A stretch of DNA of 15,870 nucleotides from Candidatus Kuenenia stuttgartensis (GCA_945874095.1 CAMCFM010000036.1:1-15870), one strand, 5' to 3'. Positions 7,399-14,838 are shown, counted from the stretch's first letter. Program-made: numbers and translations. The notes: generated by a model not told the origin, from the sequence alone.

Positions 7399-7791
7399 AT
7401 GGCACGTCAAAATCACGGTCACAGTCATGGTCCATCACAAGGTTCAGGCGGCGGAGGTGGTGGTGGCCGTCGTGAATTCAGCCCTCGCGATCAGCGCCAG
7501 AACCCACGTCCACGCGATGTACGCCGGCCGATCGAGGCTGCTCCCGAATCGTTCTTCGAAGAGGAAGTGGATCACGAAGCCAACGAGACTGAAATCGCGA
7601 CCTACCTGACGATTCGCGCACAGAACATCGAACTGCTCGGTCTGGCCGCCAGAATTGCCGGCTGTGCCGAACCAAAGCAACTCTTGAACGATATTGAGAC
7701 CGAAGCCAACATGCGGCGTCTCGAAGAGATCTACATGACACTGGGCGACTGGGTTGACCCAGACGACGCTGGCGATGATGTTGATCAGTAA
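7399..7791 (+). CDS. Hypothetical protein with His/Gly-rich head and acidic tail (130 aa)
   Basis: No known domain is recognised. The first 25 residues are low complexity: HGHSHG at 6-11, then a run of seven glycines at 17-23 followed by RR. Residues 25-50 are Arg/Pro-rich. Residues 55-120 look helical and ordered (NETEIATYLTIRAQNIELLGLAAR is the core, then a second helix around NDIETEANMRRLEEIYMTLGDW). The tail DPDDAGDDVDQ is acidic. There is no signal peptide or membrane segment. It lies 70 bases after alanine dehydrogenase and 48 bases before mtnA. The Shine-Dalgarno is weak (AAGAAAG, over 12 bases upstream). The HxHxH head could bind metal, but nothing further supports a function. Ordered predicted helices and good spacing argue for a real gene. 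Confidence 0.7.
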   Translation: MARQNHGHSHGPSQGSGGGGGGGRREFSPRDQRQNPRPRDVRRPIEAAPESFFEEEVDHEANETEIATYLTIRAQNIELLGLAARIAGCAEPKQLLNDIETEANMRRLEEIYMTLGDWVDPDDAGDDVDQ

Positions 7792-7839
7792 GTTCTACTT
7801 CTGATAAGACTTCTGTTCGCAATCGAAAGGGCTTCTCTC

Positions 7840-8892
7840 GTGCATTGGACAACTCTTCAGTGGCTGGGCGATGCCCTTTCAGGCCAGTTTCAAATCCTCG
7901 ATCAAACGCTTCTGCCTGAGCAGGAGTTGATGATCGAATTGACGAACGTTGATGAAGTCTGGGCTGCGATTCATGCCCTGAAGGTTCGTGGGGCGCCTGC
8001 GATTGGCTGTGCAGCAGCTTATGGGGCCGTTGTGGGGGCCCGTTCTGGCGATATTTCCAGTGTGGCAAACGTGTTGGAGAATCTCCAGAAAACGGCCGCT
8101 TATCTGGCCACAAGTCGGCCCACAGCAGTCAATTTGTTTTGGGCTCTGGACCGGATGACCAAATTCGGAGAGGCTCACACCAATACGGATCCGCATGAAT
8201 TTCTGGCGAGCCTGCTCACGGAAGCTCATTCCATTCGTGATGAAGACGATGCCATGTGCCATTCCATTGGCAAGCATGGGGCAGCCCTGCTGGGCGACGG
8301 CACCGGGGTTTTGACCCACTGCAATGCAGGCGGCTTGGCGACATCCGATTACGGAACCGCTTTGGCCGTGATTTACAGCGCGATTGAAGCCGGTAAAAAA
8401 GTTCACGTCTTTGCAGACGAAACTCGCCCCTTGTTGCAAGGTGCCCGTTTAACGGCATGGGAACTCTCGCGCCGAGGTGTCCCTGTGACCGTGATTTGCG
8501 ACAATATGGCCGCTGTGGTGATGCGCGAGCAGAAGGTTCAGGCTGTGGTTGTCGGGGCCGACCGAATTGCTTCGAACGGCGACGCTGCGAACAAGATTGG
8601 AACTTATGGGGTGGCCCTGTTGGCCAAAGCTCATGGAATTCCGTTCTATGTAGCGGCCCCTTCAAGCACATTTGATATGACTCTTGAGAACGGTTCCGGG
8701 ATTCCGATTGAGGAACGCAGCGCTGAAGAAATCACCCACGGGTTTGGCCGAATGACCGTCCCGGCAGGTGTTTCTGTTTATAACCCTGCATTTGATGTGA
8801 CACCGGCCGAGCTGATCACGGCTTTGATCACGGAGAAGGGTGTGATCTCGCCAGTGAATCGCGAGACGGTAAAGGCTGTGATTGGCGATTGA
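7840..8892 (+). CDS. mtnA: S-methyl-5-thioribose-1-phosphate isomerase MtnA
   Basis: MtnA converts 5-methylthioribose 1-phosphate to 5-methylthioribulose 1-phosphate in the methionine salvage pathway. It is an eIF2B-like protein of 350 residues, the normal length. The phosphate-binding motif RGAPAIG is at 50-56, active-site Cys161 is in THCNAGGLAT and Asp241 in VGADRIASNGD; both lie one residue from the Bacillus positions Cys160 and Asp240. ADETRPLLQGARLTAWEL, NKIGTYG and FYVAAPSSTFD complete the family pattern. The start is GTG, with AAGGG at 7826-7830 nine bases upstream, and no ATG fits as well. Ribose-1,5-bisphosphate isomerases are distant relatives, but the Cys/Asp pair and length favour MtnA. 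No other mtn gene is nearby. Confidence 0.95.
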   Translation: MHWTTLQWLGDALSGQFQILDQTLLPEQELMIELTNVDEVWAAIHALKVRGAPAIGCAAAYGAVVGARSGDISSVANVLENLQKTAAYLATSRPTAVNLFWALDRMTKFGEAHTNTDPHEFLASLLTEAHSIRDEDDAMCHSIGKHGAALLGDGTGVLTHCNAGGLATSDYGTALAVIYSAIEAGKKVHVFADETRPLLQGARLTAWELSRRGVPVTVICDNMAAVVMREQKVQAVVVGADRIASNGDAANKIGTYGVALLAKAHGIPFYVAAPSSTFDMTLENGSGIPIEERSAEEITHGFGRMTVPAGVSVYNPAFDVTPAELITALITEKGVISPVNRETVKAVIGD

Positions 8893-8945
8893 TCAGTCGG
8901 ATAATAGAGATCCTTGGTGGAGTGGGCATTTCTGATTTAAGTCTA

Positions 8946-8973
8946 TTGACTGGATCAGCGTCAGTCCTATAAA
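8946..8973 (+). promoter_or_regulatory. Sigma70-type promoter for the carbonic anhydrase gene
   Basis: TTGACT (8946-8951) and TATAAA (8968-8973) are separated by 16 bases, close to the housekeeping consensus. Transcription would begin near 8980, leaving a leader of about 55 bases before the ATG at 9035. The gap after mtnA (142 bases) has no other purpose that can be seen. Planctomycete promoters are poorly characterised, so this rests on resemblance only. Confidence 0.55.
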
Positions 8974-9034
8974 TCATTTGTACAAATACAACGCTTCGAT
9001 CAGGATAATTCCAACGACTATAAGGTGAGCCAAG

Positions 9035-9757
9035 ATGAAGCTGATCCAAGGGATCCATAAATTCCGGTCCGAGGTTTATCCGAAAGAGCGTCAGCTTTAT
9101 GTCATGCTTTCTGGCGGTCAGTCGCCGGAAACTTTGATCATCACCTGCTCTGATAGCCGGATTGATCCCACTCGTATCACAAGTTCTTATCCGGGCGAGC
9201 TTTTCTTGATCCGCAACGCTGGTAATCTTGTCCCCCCTTACGGCACGGCGGCTGGCTCCGGCGAACTCGCCACGATTGAATATGCTGTGAGCGTGCTCAA
9301 CGTGAAAAATATCGTGGTTTGCGGCCACAGCGATTGTGGCGCTGTTTCTGCCATGTTGCATCCTGAGAAACTCAAAGACCTTCCGTCGGTTTCTGCCTGG
9401 CTGGCCCACATGGAACGCACCCGGCGGGTGATCCAGGATAATTACTCTCACCTCGGCCCTGAACAGTTGCTGGAAATCGCGATCCAGGAGAATATTCTGG
9501 TCCAACTCGAGCATGTCATGATGCACCCTGCCGTTTCTTCCCGCATGCTTCGTGGCGATTTGAAGCTCTTTGGCTGGTACTTTGAAATCCATTCTGCCAA
9601 GGTTTATGGTTACGACGTGGCAGAAGGACAGTTTGGAGAGATTGAAACCACCACCGGCGAACTCCCGATGACTCGCCACCGATGGCTTGACGGCATGACT
9701 AACGAAGAAAAGAAAGCCCAGAAGGCGAATTCGGCTCCCCTTGCTCAAGGCCATTAA
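9035..9757 (+). CDS. Beta-class carbonic anhydrase
   Basis: This zinc enzyme interconverts CO2 and bicarbonate. It has 240 residues. Zinc ligands are visible as Cys38 (CSDSR, with the Asp40-Arg42 dyad), His98 and Cys101 (CGHSDCGAV). The flanking LFLIRNAGNLVPP, which lines the active site, and GSGELATIEYAV are typical of the plant-like/CynT branch rather than the short archaeal type. The C-terminal strand LKLFGWYFEIHSAKVYGYD is also a family hallmark. The last 30 residues are charged and variable. AAGGTGA at 9022-9028 is six bases from the ATG. The gene appears to be its own unit: a promoter stands upstream and a canonical terminator downstream. No cyanase or bicarbonate transporter accompanies it, so a general role in supplying bicarbonate to carboxylases is most likely. 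Confidence 0.95.
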   Translation: MKLIQGIHKFRSEVYPKERQLYVMLSGGQSPETLIITCSDSRIDPTRITSSYPGELFLIRNAGNLVPPYGTAAGSGELATIEYAVSVLNVKNIVVCGHSDCGAVSAMLHPEKLKDLPSVSAWLAHMERTRRVIQDNYSHLGPEQLLEIAIQENILVQLEHVMMHPAVSSRMLRGDLKLFGWYFEIHSAKVYGYDVAEGQFGEIETTTGELPMTRHRWLDGMTNEEKKAQKANSAPLAQGH

Positions 9758-9792
9758 AGCCGTTTAATCGCTCAAAATATCTTGGTAACACG

Positions 9793-9830
9793 CAGGCCGG
9801 TTAACGATTCCGGCCTGATTTTATTGCTTT
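9793..9830 (+). terminator. Rho-independent terminator after the carbonic anhydrase gene
   Basis: CAGGCCGG (9793-9800) and CCGGCCTG (9810-9817) form a perfect 8-bp GC-rich stem with a 9-base loop. It is followed by ATTTTATTGCTTT, a good U-rich tail. It begins 36 bases past the carbonic anhydrase stop and is the only textbook intrinsic terminator in this window. Confidence 0.85.
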
Positions 9831-9835
9831 GTTGT

Positions 9836-9849
9836 TGACGAAATCGTCA
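9836..9849. promoter_or_regulatory. Perfect palindrome upstream of fumarase, candidate operator
   Basis: TGACGA-AA-TCGTCA has two perfect 6-base half-sites with a 2-base centre, about 90 bases before the fumarase ATG. It overlaps TTGACG, a possible -35 element, although no convincing -10 stands at the right distance (CATAAT at 9848-9853 is too close). The symmetry and position suggest a binding site for a dimeric regulator of the fumarase gene. No regulator gene lies in the window. Confidence 0.35.
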
Positions 9850-9940
9850 TAATCCATCAAATTTAGGCATGGAAACTTGAAAAGCTGCGCTGTATCAGGG
9901 CTTTCCATAACGGTTTCCGAACGCATACAAAGGACGATCA

Positions 9941-11566
9941 ATGGCAGAACTTCCGTATCAGGATATACTTGCAACCGCCCACGACGACACCAAATATCGC
10001 CGATTGGAAGGCGACTTCGTCAGTGCCGTAAAGTTTGAGGGGCAGGAAGTTCTGAAGATCCGTCCTGAGGCTCTGGAAGTTCTTACACGGGAAGCGTTTC
10101 GCGATATCTCCTTCCTTTATCGGGCCAAACACCTTCAAAAGGTGGCCGCGATTCTGGACGATCCGGAAGCCTCCGACAACGATCGCTCGGTAGCCCTTGC
10201 CCTGCTCCGCAACGCGGCCATTGCCTCTAGCTTTCAGCTTCCGATGTGTCAAGATACAGGCACAGCCACTGTGTTTGGTAAGAAGGGCCAAGCCGTCTGG
10301 ACCGGTGCAAACGATGCGGAATGGATCACCAAGGGGATCGCCGCCACTTACAATAAAGAGAATCTGCGATACTCGCAAACCGCTGCCCTTACGATGTTTG
10401 ACGAGGTCAACACTGGCACGAATCTGCCCGCCCAGATTGATCTCTTTGCCACCACAGGCAACAGCTACGAGTTCTTGTTTGTGGCCAAGGGCGGTGGTTC
10501 GGCCAACAAATCGTTTCTCTATCAGGAAACCAAGGCCCTGCTAAACCCACAAAGCCTTGAGAAATTCCTGACTGAAAAGCTCCGGTCGATAGGGACAGCC
10601 GCCTGTCCTCCTTATCACCTGGCGATTGTGATCGGCGGGACATCTGCGGAAGCCACCATGAAGACGGTGAAGCTGGCCTCTGCTGGATATCTTGACAAGC
10701 TCCCAACCACCGGTAACAAGTTGGGCCAAGGTTTTCGCGACCTGGCCATGGAAGAAAAGGTCATGGAAATCGCTCGCAAGAGTGGCATCGGCGCTCAGTT
10801 CGGTGGCAAATACTTTGCACTCGACGCCCGGGTCATCCGCTTGCCAAGGCACGGCGCTTCGTGTCCGGTCGGGATCGGTGTCTCCTGCTCCGCTGACCGA
10901 AACGTCCGTGCCAAGATCAATCGCTATGGCCTTTGGCTAGAAGAGCTTGAACGCGATCCAGCCAAGTTCATCCCTGGCCAATATCGCGACGGACTGGGAT
11001 CTGAGCACGGTGTTCCGATCGACCTGAACCGTCCGATGGATGAGATTCTGGCGGAACTGACCCGCTATAAGGTCTCGACTCCACTGCTCTTGACGGGCAC
11101 CATTATCGTGGCCCGCGATATCGCCCATGCCAAGATCAAGGAACGGCTTGATAGTGGCGAGTCGATGCCCGACTACCTCAAAAATCATCCTGTCTATTAC
11201 GCTGGCCCAGCCAAAACGCCTGAAGGGATGCCTTCCGGATCGTTCGGCCCGACCACTGCCGGCCGTATGGACAGTTACGTCGATGAATTTCAGGCCGCTG
11301 GCGGCTCGATGATCATGATCGCCAAGGGGAATCGTTCCAAGGCCGTGACAGATGCCTGTAAAAAGCATGGTGGTTTCTACCTTGGTTCCATCGGCGGGCC
11401 GGCGGCACTTCTGGCTCAGGAAAACATTCGGAAAGTGGAGCTCCTGGAATTCCCAGAGCTTGGAATGGAAGCGATCTACAAGATCGAGGTCGAAAATTTC
11501 CCGGCCTTTATTCTGATCGACGACAAAGGCCATGAGTTCTTCAGCGAGTTGCCAATTATCGCGTGA
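9941..11566 (+). CDS. Class I fumarate hydratase, [4Fe-4S] type
   Basis: This enzyme performs reversible hydration of fumarate to malate in the TCA cycle, using an oxygen-sensitive iron-sulfur cluster. The single 541-residue chain joins alpha and beta domains as in E. coli FumA/FumB (about 548). The three cluster ligands are Cys103 (MCQDTGTA), Cys222 (AACPP) and Cys316 (VSCSADRN), each two less than in FumA. The alpha part carries KGGGSANKSFLYQ and IGGTSAEATMKTVK. The beta part has LLLTGTIIVARDIAHAKI, then GPAKTPEGMPSGSFGPTTAGRMDSYVDEF and KGNRSKAVTDACKKHGGFYLGSIGGPAA. A strong Shine-Dalgarno, AAAGGA at 9929-9934, is six bases from the ATG. Two-subunit tartrate dehydratase or fumarase forms are excluded by the fusion. 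The upstream palindrome suggests specific control. A long hairpin lies 76 bases past the stop. Confidence 0.96.
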   Translation: MAELPYQDILATAHDDTKYRRLEGDFVSAVKFEGQEVLKIRPEALEVLTREAFRDISFLYRAKHLQKVAAILDDPEASDNDRSVALALLRNAAIASSFQLPMCQDTGTATVFGKKGQAVWTGANDAEWITKGIAATYNKENLRYSQTAALTMFDEVNTGTNLPAQIDLFATTGNSYEFLFVAKGGGSANKSFLYQETKALLNPQSLEKFLTEKLRSIGTAACPPYHLAIVIGGTSAEATMKTVKLASAGYLDKLPTTGNKLGQGFRDLAMEEKVMEIARKSGIGAQFGGKYFALDARVIRLPRHGASCPVGIGVSCSADRNVRAKINRYGLWLEELERDPAKFIPGQYRDGLGSEHGVPIDLNRPMDEILAELTRYKVSTPLLLTGTIIVARDIAHAKIKERLDSGESMPDYLKNHPVYYAGPAKTPEGMPSGSFGPTTAGRMDSYVDEFQAAGGSMIMIAKGNRSKAVTDACKKHGGFYLGSIGGPAALLAQENIRKVELLEFPELGMEAIYKIEVENFPAFILIDDKGHEFFSELPIIA

Positions 11567-11642
11567 TTCATGGCCCCATTGATTTCAGGGATGGTTGGCC
11601 CTTGCCGACCAAGCCCGTGACTGTCAAACTCATTTCAACACG

Positions 11643-11680
11643 GAATCGGAAGTTGGTCTTAATGACCAATCTTCCGATTC
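11643..11680 (+). terminator. Long hairpin between fumarase and the DUF6807 gene
   Basis: GAATCGGAAG-TTGGTC (11643-11658) pairs with GACCAA-T-CTTCCGATTC (11664-11680): 16 base pairs, one bulged T at 11670 and a TTAAT loop. It ends 64 bases before the DUF6807 start and lacks a U-tract (ACCATTCC follows). It also argues against an upstream start for the DUF6807 gene, because the extended frame would run straight through it. Likely a terminator or mRNA 3'-end stabiliser for fumarase. Confidence 0.6.
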
Positions 11681-11744
11681 ACCATTCCATGCGAACCTCC
11701 TACACTACCACCGTTTCAAGGTCCTTAAATCAGGGAATCCCGCG

Positions 11745-12944
11745 ATGTCACTGTCATTGATTCGTCTGGCCGCACTATTTCTGTGCTTGGGCGGGTTCGC
11801 CAGCAGCACTTCAGCCGATGATGCAATCCAGCTTCCGAAACTGGCCAGGCTGGGTGTTGAATCGCCCCTTAAAATACAGGTCAAAGGCATCGCAGCCGGC
11901 TCATACATGGGCACTATCTCAGATTCCGGCAAGCAAATGATTGTGCAGGTTGGACTGGGAGCAGCCGGGGCTGACCAAGCGGTGATGATTGTTCCAGCCG
12001 ACCTCGAACTGACCGGCCAAACGCTTAGCCTGAAGCCAATCGCCCTTAAGACTCAGGGAGTGACCATCGAGGATAATGGCGACTCCATGCAGGTGAATGT
12101 GGGAGGTAAGCCGTTCTTTTCTGCCTTGGCACAGTCGGGCAATAAGCCTGTGATCTATCCGATTTACGGTCCTTCCGGAGTCGAGATGACCCGTAATTAT
12201 CCGATGAAGGATGTGGCTGGAGAGCAGCGTGACCACCCTCACCAGCGATCCATGTGGATGACGTTTGGTAAGGTCAATGGTCTCGATTTCTGGGCCTCGG
12301 ACCCGATCAATGGCGACAAGAAGCAATTTGGGAAGATTAAGGTCGTGAATGCTGAGGCCTCTCAAGGTCCTCTGGCAGGCTCGATCCGCAGCGACAAGGA
12401 GTGGCTTGATCACGATGGCAAGCTGGTCCTCAACGAACGCTGCACGATTGTGGTCTATAACCTCGGCAATCAACGAATTCTGGATGCCGATTTTGTCCTG
12501 ACCGCACCTGACAACGCCCCCGTTGTTTTTGGCGACACCAAGGAAGGCATGTTCGGCCTGCGGGTGCCGAGCGTGCTGGATACGAAGGCCAAAAAGGGCG
12601 GGAAGATTGTGAACGCCGAAGGCATCACTGACGATGCCGCATGGGGCAAAAGCTCGTCGTGGGTCGATTACTCTGGCCTGATCGACTCCAAGAGCGTGGG
12701 GGTGGCTATCCTGAACCATCCAGACAGCTTTCGTTACCCAACCCACTGGCACGTTCGCAATTACGGCCTTTTTGCTGCAAATCCATTTGGGTATAAAGAC
12801 TTCGGGCTTGGTAAAACAGGCGAGTATACTCTGGAGCCTGGCAAGTCTCTGCACTTCGGCTATCGCGTGATCTTTCATACCGGCCGTCACGACGAAGCGA
12901 AAATCGCCGACGGCTTCAAGGCTTATGCTGCTGGAAAGCCCTGA
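11745..12944 (+). CDS. Secreted DUF6807 ('PmoA-like', PF14100) family protein
   Basis: This is a 399-residue exported protein. ATG 11745 is chosen over an in-frame start at 11595 because CAGGGA lies about 8 bases upstream and it reveals a signal peptide, MSLSLIRLAALFLCLGGFASSTSA, cut before DD at about residue 25. The mature chain is beta-rich. It holds the family blocks GEQRDHPHQRSMWMTFGKVNGLDFW in the middle and HPDSFRYPTHWHVRNYGLFAANPFG near the C-terminus, both His- and Trp-rich and likely to shape a binding site. The Pfam name 'methane oxygenase PmoA' is misleading: this family is unrelated to membrane methane monooxygenase. The function is unknown; in planctomycetes such proteins often accompany sugar-processing genes, but none is here. 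It converges with acpS across a shared hairpin. Confidence 0.85.
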   Translation: MSLSLIRLAALFLCLGGFASSTSADDAIQLPKLARLGVESPLKIQVKGIAAGSYMGTISDSGKQMIVQVGLGAAGADQAVMIVPADLELTGQTLSLKPIALKTQGVTIEDNGDSMQVNVGGKPFFSALAQSGNKPVIYPIYGPSGVEMTRNYPMKDVAGEQRDHPHQRSMWMTFGKVNGLDFWASDPINGDKKQFGKIKVVNAEASQGPLAGSIRSDKEWLDHDGKLVLNERCTIVVYNLGNQRILDADFVLTAPDNAPVVFGDTKEGMFGLRVPSVLDTKAKKGGKIVNAEGITDDAAWGKSSSWVDYSGLIDSKSVGVAILNHPDSFRYPTHWHVRNYGLFAANPFGYKDFGLGKTGEYTLEPGKSLHFGYRVIFHTGRHDEAKIADGFKAYAAGKP

Positions 12945-12973
12945 GAAACAGAGCATTCCGGTTTTATCCATTC

Positions 12974-13007
12974 TCAGAACTCTGGTCATTCAAGATCAGG
13001 GTTCTGA
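12974..13007. terminator. Hairpin between the convergent DUF6807 and acpS genes
   Basis: TCAGAACTCTGGTC (12974-12987) pairs with GATCAGGGTTCTGA (12994-13007): 14 pairs including two wobbles, with a 6-base loop. The acpS stop codon (12986-12988 on the minus strand) falls inside it, so the last acpS codons are part of the stem. The position suits a bidirectional terminator for the two convergent genes, although neither side has a clear U-tract. Confidence 0.55.
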
Positions 13008-13417
13008 ATCGAAGGGCTGTGATTGGGCTGACCCTGCCCTGCGATTGCGATGGCATAAGCGGTGGCATAGGTTCGGCAATGGCTGATGGAGATCATGATC
13101 TCGCCGACTCCGCGAGAATCAGCGATGTCGCGGGTTCCTCCGTGAAGCATCACTTTCGGGGCCCCACCGGTCTCGTTCAAAATCTCAATATCAGTCCATG
13201 CGACTCCACGAATCCATCCGGTCCCCATCGCCTTCAATACCGCCTCTTTTGCAGCCCACCGGCCAGCAAAGTGCTCGGTGGAAAGCTTTCGGGCGTTGCA
13301 GTAGCCAATCTCGCGCTCCGTATAAACCCGCCTTAAAAACTGCTCTCCATGTTCGAGGATCATTCTTCCAATCCGGGGGCATTCCGTGATGTCCGTCCCG
13401 ATTCCGATGATCCGCAT
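12986..13417 (-). CDS. acpS: Holo-[acyl-carrier-protein] synthase AcpS
   Basis: AcpS moves the 4'-phosphopantetheine arm from CoA to the serine of acyl carrier protein, activating it for fatty acid and lipid A synthesis. The start was set at 13417, giving MRIIGIGTDITECPRIGRMI; a longer frame adds 24 unrelated residues. With this start, Mg-binding residues fall exactly on the E. coli numbers: Asp9 (GTDI) and Glu58 (WAAKEAVLKAMGTG). SISHCRTYATAYAIA is the typical last strand. The protein has 143 residues against about 126 for the family, the excess being a polar tail (QGQPNHSPSIQNPDLE). GGAG at 13428-13431 lies ten bases upstream on the minus strand. The gene is transcribed away from the redoxin gene and converges with the DUF6807 gene. 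Confidence 0.95.
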   Translation of the reverse strand: MRIIGIGTDITECPRIGRMILEHGEQFLRRVYTEREIGYCNARKLSTEHFAGRWAAKEAVLKAMGTGWIRGVAWTDIEILNETGGAPKVMLHGGTRDIADSRGVGEIMISISHCRTYATAYAIAIAGQGQPNHSPSIQNPDLE

Positions 13418-13587
13418 GATGGCCCTGCTCCAAAACTTCTGGAAAATTGTGGTCCCTGTTCTGCAAAAGAACTTTATTGATCTTATCAAACAGGTTGGAA
13501 TTGCGGCAACCTTGGCCGTTGGGTTACAGTCATATACAGTACAAGATATCTATCAGAACAGTTGGATGTTTGGGCTGGAGCCAGCTT

Positions 13588-14142
13588 TTGAGAAATCCAT
13601 GGGCAACTTTGCAAAGAGCAGCCGTTTCAATCATTTTGATCCTGGCTGTCTATCAATCAAGCCAAACCCGGTTGGAAGCGGTTGAGCCTCAAAGTTTGAA
13701 GGGCATCAAGGCCCCAGAATTTCGATTGTCAGGGTCAGATGGGCAATCGCATCGACTTTCCAAAACCCTGGAGTCAGGGCCTGTCATCGTGGTCTGGTTT
13801 CCCAAAGCCTATACAGGCAATGTGGAACTGATGCTGAAGTCGGTTGAGAAATCGGTGGTCGCCCTGCGCGGGAAGGGCGTGAAAGTGTTTGCGGCATCGT
13901 GTGACAAGACGAAATACCTGTCGCCATTTTCGAAGGAGCTTGGACTGAGTTTTCCGATCCTGGCGGATCCGACCCGCACCACAGCGATTCAGTGGGCTGC
14001 GGTTCATGACGGACGCGATATTCCCGAGCGATGGGCTTATTTCATAGGCCGGGATGGGCGAATCGCAGCCGTAGTGAGCGAACTTGAAGCAGCCAGGGCT
14101 GGTGAGATTCTTGTTCAAGAGTCGTTAAAGCTGGGCTGGTAG
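13588..14142 (+). CDS. Exported redoxin-fold (AhpC/TSA-like) protein lacking the peroxidatic cysteine
   Basis: This is a thioredoxin-fold protein of the peroxiredoxin superfamily: APEFRLSGSDGQ, then VIVVWFPKAYTG, VKVFAASCDKTK, LGLSFPILADPT and AYFIGRDGRIAAV. No ATG opens this frame. TTG at 13588 is preferred because GGAG at 13577-13580 lies seven bases before it and it gives a signal peptide or anchor, MRNPWATLQRAAVSIILILAVYQSSQ; other TTG codons lie at 13570 and 13609. From it the protein has 184 residues. The peroxidatic motif P-x3-T-x2-C reads P72-KAY-T76-GN-V79: valine (GTG) replaces the catalytic cysteine. Cys105 is the only cysteine in the domain. It is therefore unlikely to be a working peroxidase and may instead bind, sense or scaffold. 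The cytochrome P460 gene follows 57 bases later and is probably co-transcribed. Confidence 0.75.
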   Translation: MRNPWATLQRAAVSIILILAVYQSSQTRLEAVEPQSLKGIKAPEFRLSGSDGQSHRLSKTLESGPVIVVWFPKAYTGNVELMLKSVEKSVVALRGKGVKVFAASCDKTKYLSPFSKELGLSFPILADPTRTTAIQWAAVHDGRDIPERWAYFIGRDGRIAAVVSELEAARAGEILVQESLKLGW

Positions 14143-14199
14143 GAGAGTTTCTGGTCTGTGTTGGATAGAGATTCTGATTTGCAAGATTTGGAGATTTCC

Positions 14200-14838
14200 A
14201 TGAGCCATTTGAAGTCAGTTCGATCATTGGGTTGGATAAGAATCGCCAGTTTAGTGCTGGCATTGAGTGGACTTGGATGGATGGCCACAGCCATCTCGGC
14301 CGATGGGCCTAACGAGTCGAAGCACAAGCCTCAGTACAACTCCAATGGCGAACTATTGGTTCCGAAAGACTATCGAAGCTGGATTTTTGTAGGAACGAAT
14401 CTCTCGCCGGTTTATAAGAAAGATTTGCCTGGAGGGCAGATACGTCGGGAAATTGAGGAGGCCCAGCCGGGTAGTTTTCATCAGATTTACATCAATCCTG
14501 AAGCATACAGGATTTATCTTGAGACGCAGAAATTTCCAGATTCGACGATGCTGATCATGGAGGTTTATTCGGCTGGTACGAAAGATACGAAAGGTTTTCT
14601 GACGGCAGGTAAGTTCGAGGACAAACGAGTCGGGTTTGAAATGGCGGTAAAGGACAGCGGCCGGCCCGGTGGTGGTGTGCCTTGGGCGTACTACAACTTC
14701 AAGCTCGATAAGAAGTTGCGCCCTGCTGGGACTGCTCAGGCCAAGCCTGATGGGAAGTGTTATGATTGCCATCTCAAGCACGCAGGCGACGACAACGTCT
14801 GGGTCCAATTCTATCCAGTGCTTCGAGATCGGGATTAG
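14200..14838 (+). CDS. Exported cytochrome P460 family protein
   Basis: This is a periplasmic c-type haem protein. ATG 14200 (GGAG at 14190-14193, six bases upstream) is chosen over an in-frame GTG at 14158. Its 212 residues begin with a signal peptide of about 34 residues (hydrophobic core IASLVLALSGLGWMATAIS). The P460 fold is marked by PKDYRSWIFVGTNLSPVY, HQIYINPEAYRIYLETQKFPDSTMLIMEVY and the haem-binding CYDCH at 187-191, followed by DNVWVQFYPVLRD at the end. Classic cytochrome P460 oxidises hydroxylamine or NO through a lysine-haem cross-link; whether the lysine is kept cannot be settled by eye, and many relatives in non-nitrifiers have unknown roles. No nitrifier or electron-transfer genes lie nearby. 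The preceding cysteine-less redoxin is its likely operon partner. Confidence 0.9.
   Translation: MSHLKSVRSLGWIRIASLVLALSGLGWMATAISADGPNESKHKPQYNSNGELLVPKDYRSWIFVGTNLSPVYKKDLPGGQIRREIEEAQPGSFHQIYINPEAYRIYLETQKFPDSTMLIMEVYSAGTKDTKGFLTAGKFEDKRVGFEMAVKDSGRPGGGVPWAYYNFKLDKKLRPAGTAQAKPDGKCYDCHLKHAGDDNVWVQFYPVLRDRD

Noticed and set aside
8891..9009. GATCAG repeated at 8891, 8953 and 8998, twice followed by GGATAAT
   Set aside because: Six-base matches with irregular spacing are expected by chance; only the promoter within this stretch was kept.
11919..12989. Long minus-strand open frame opposite the DUF6807 gene
   Set aside because: The plus strand has a signal peptide, Shine-Dalgarno and family motifs; the antisense translation has no recognisable feature.
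13477..13489. TTGAT-CTT-ATCAA palindrome in the divergent acpS/redoxin gap
   Set aside because: Five-base half-sites of low complexity are too common to call an operator without other copies or a promoter fit.
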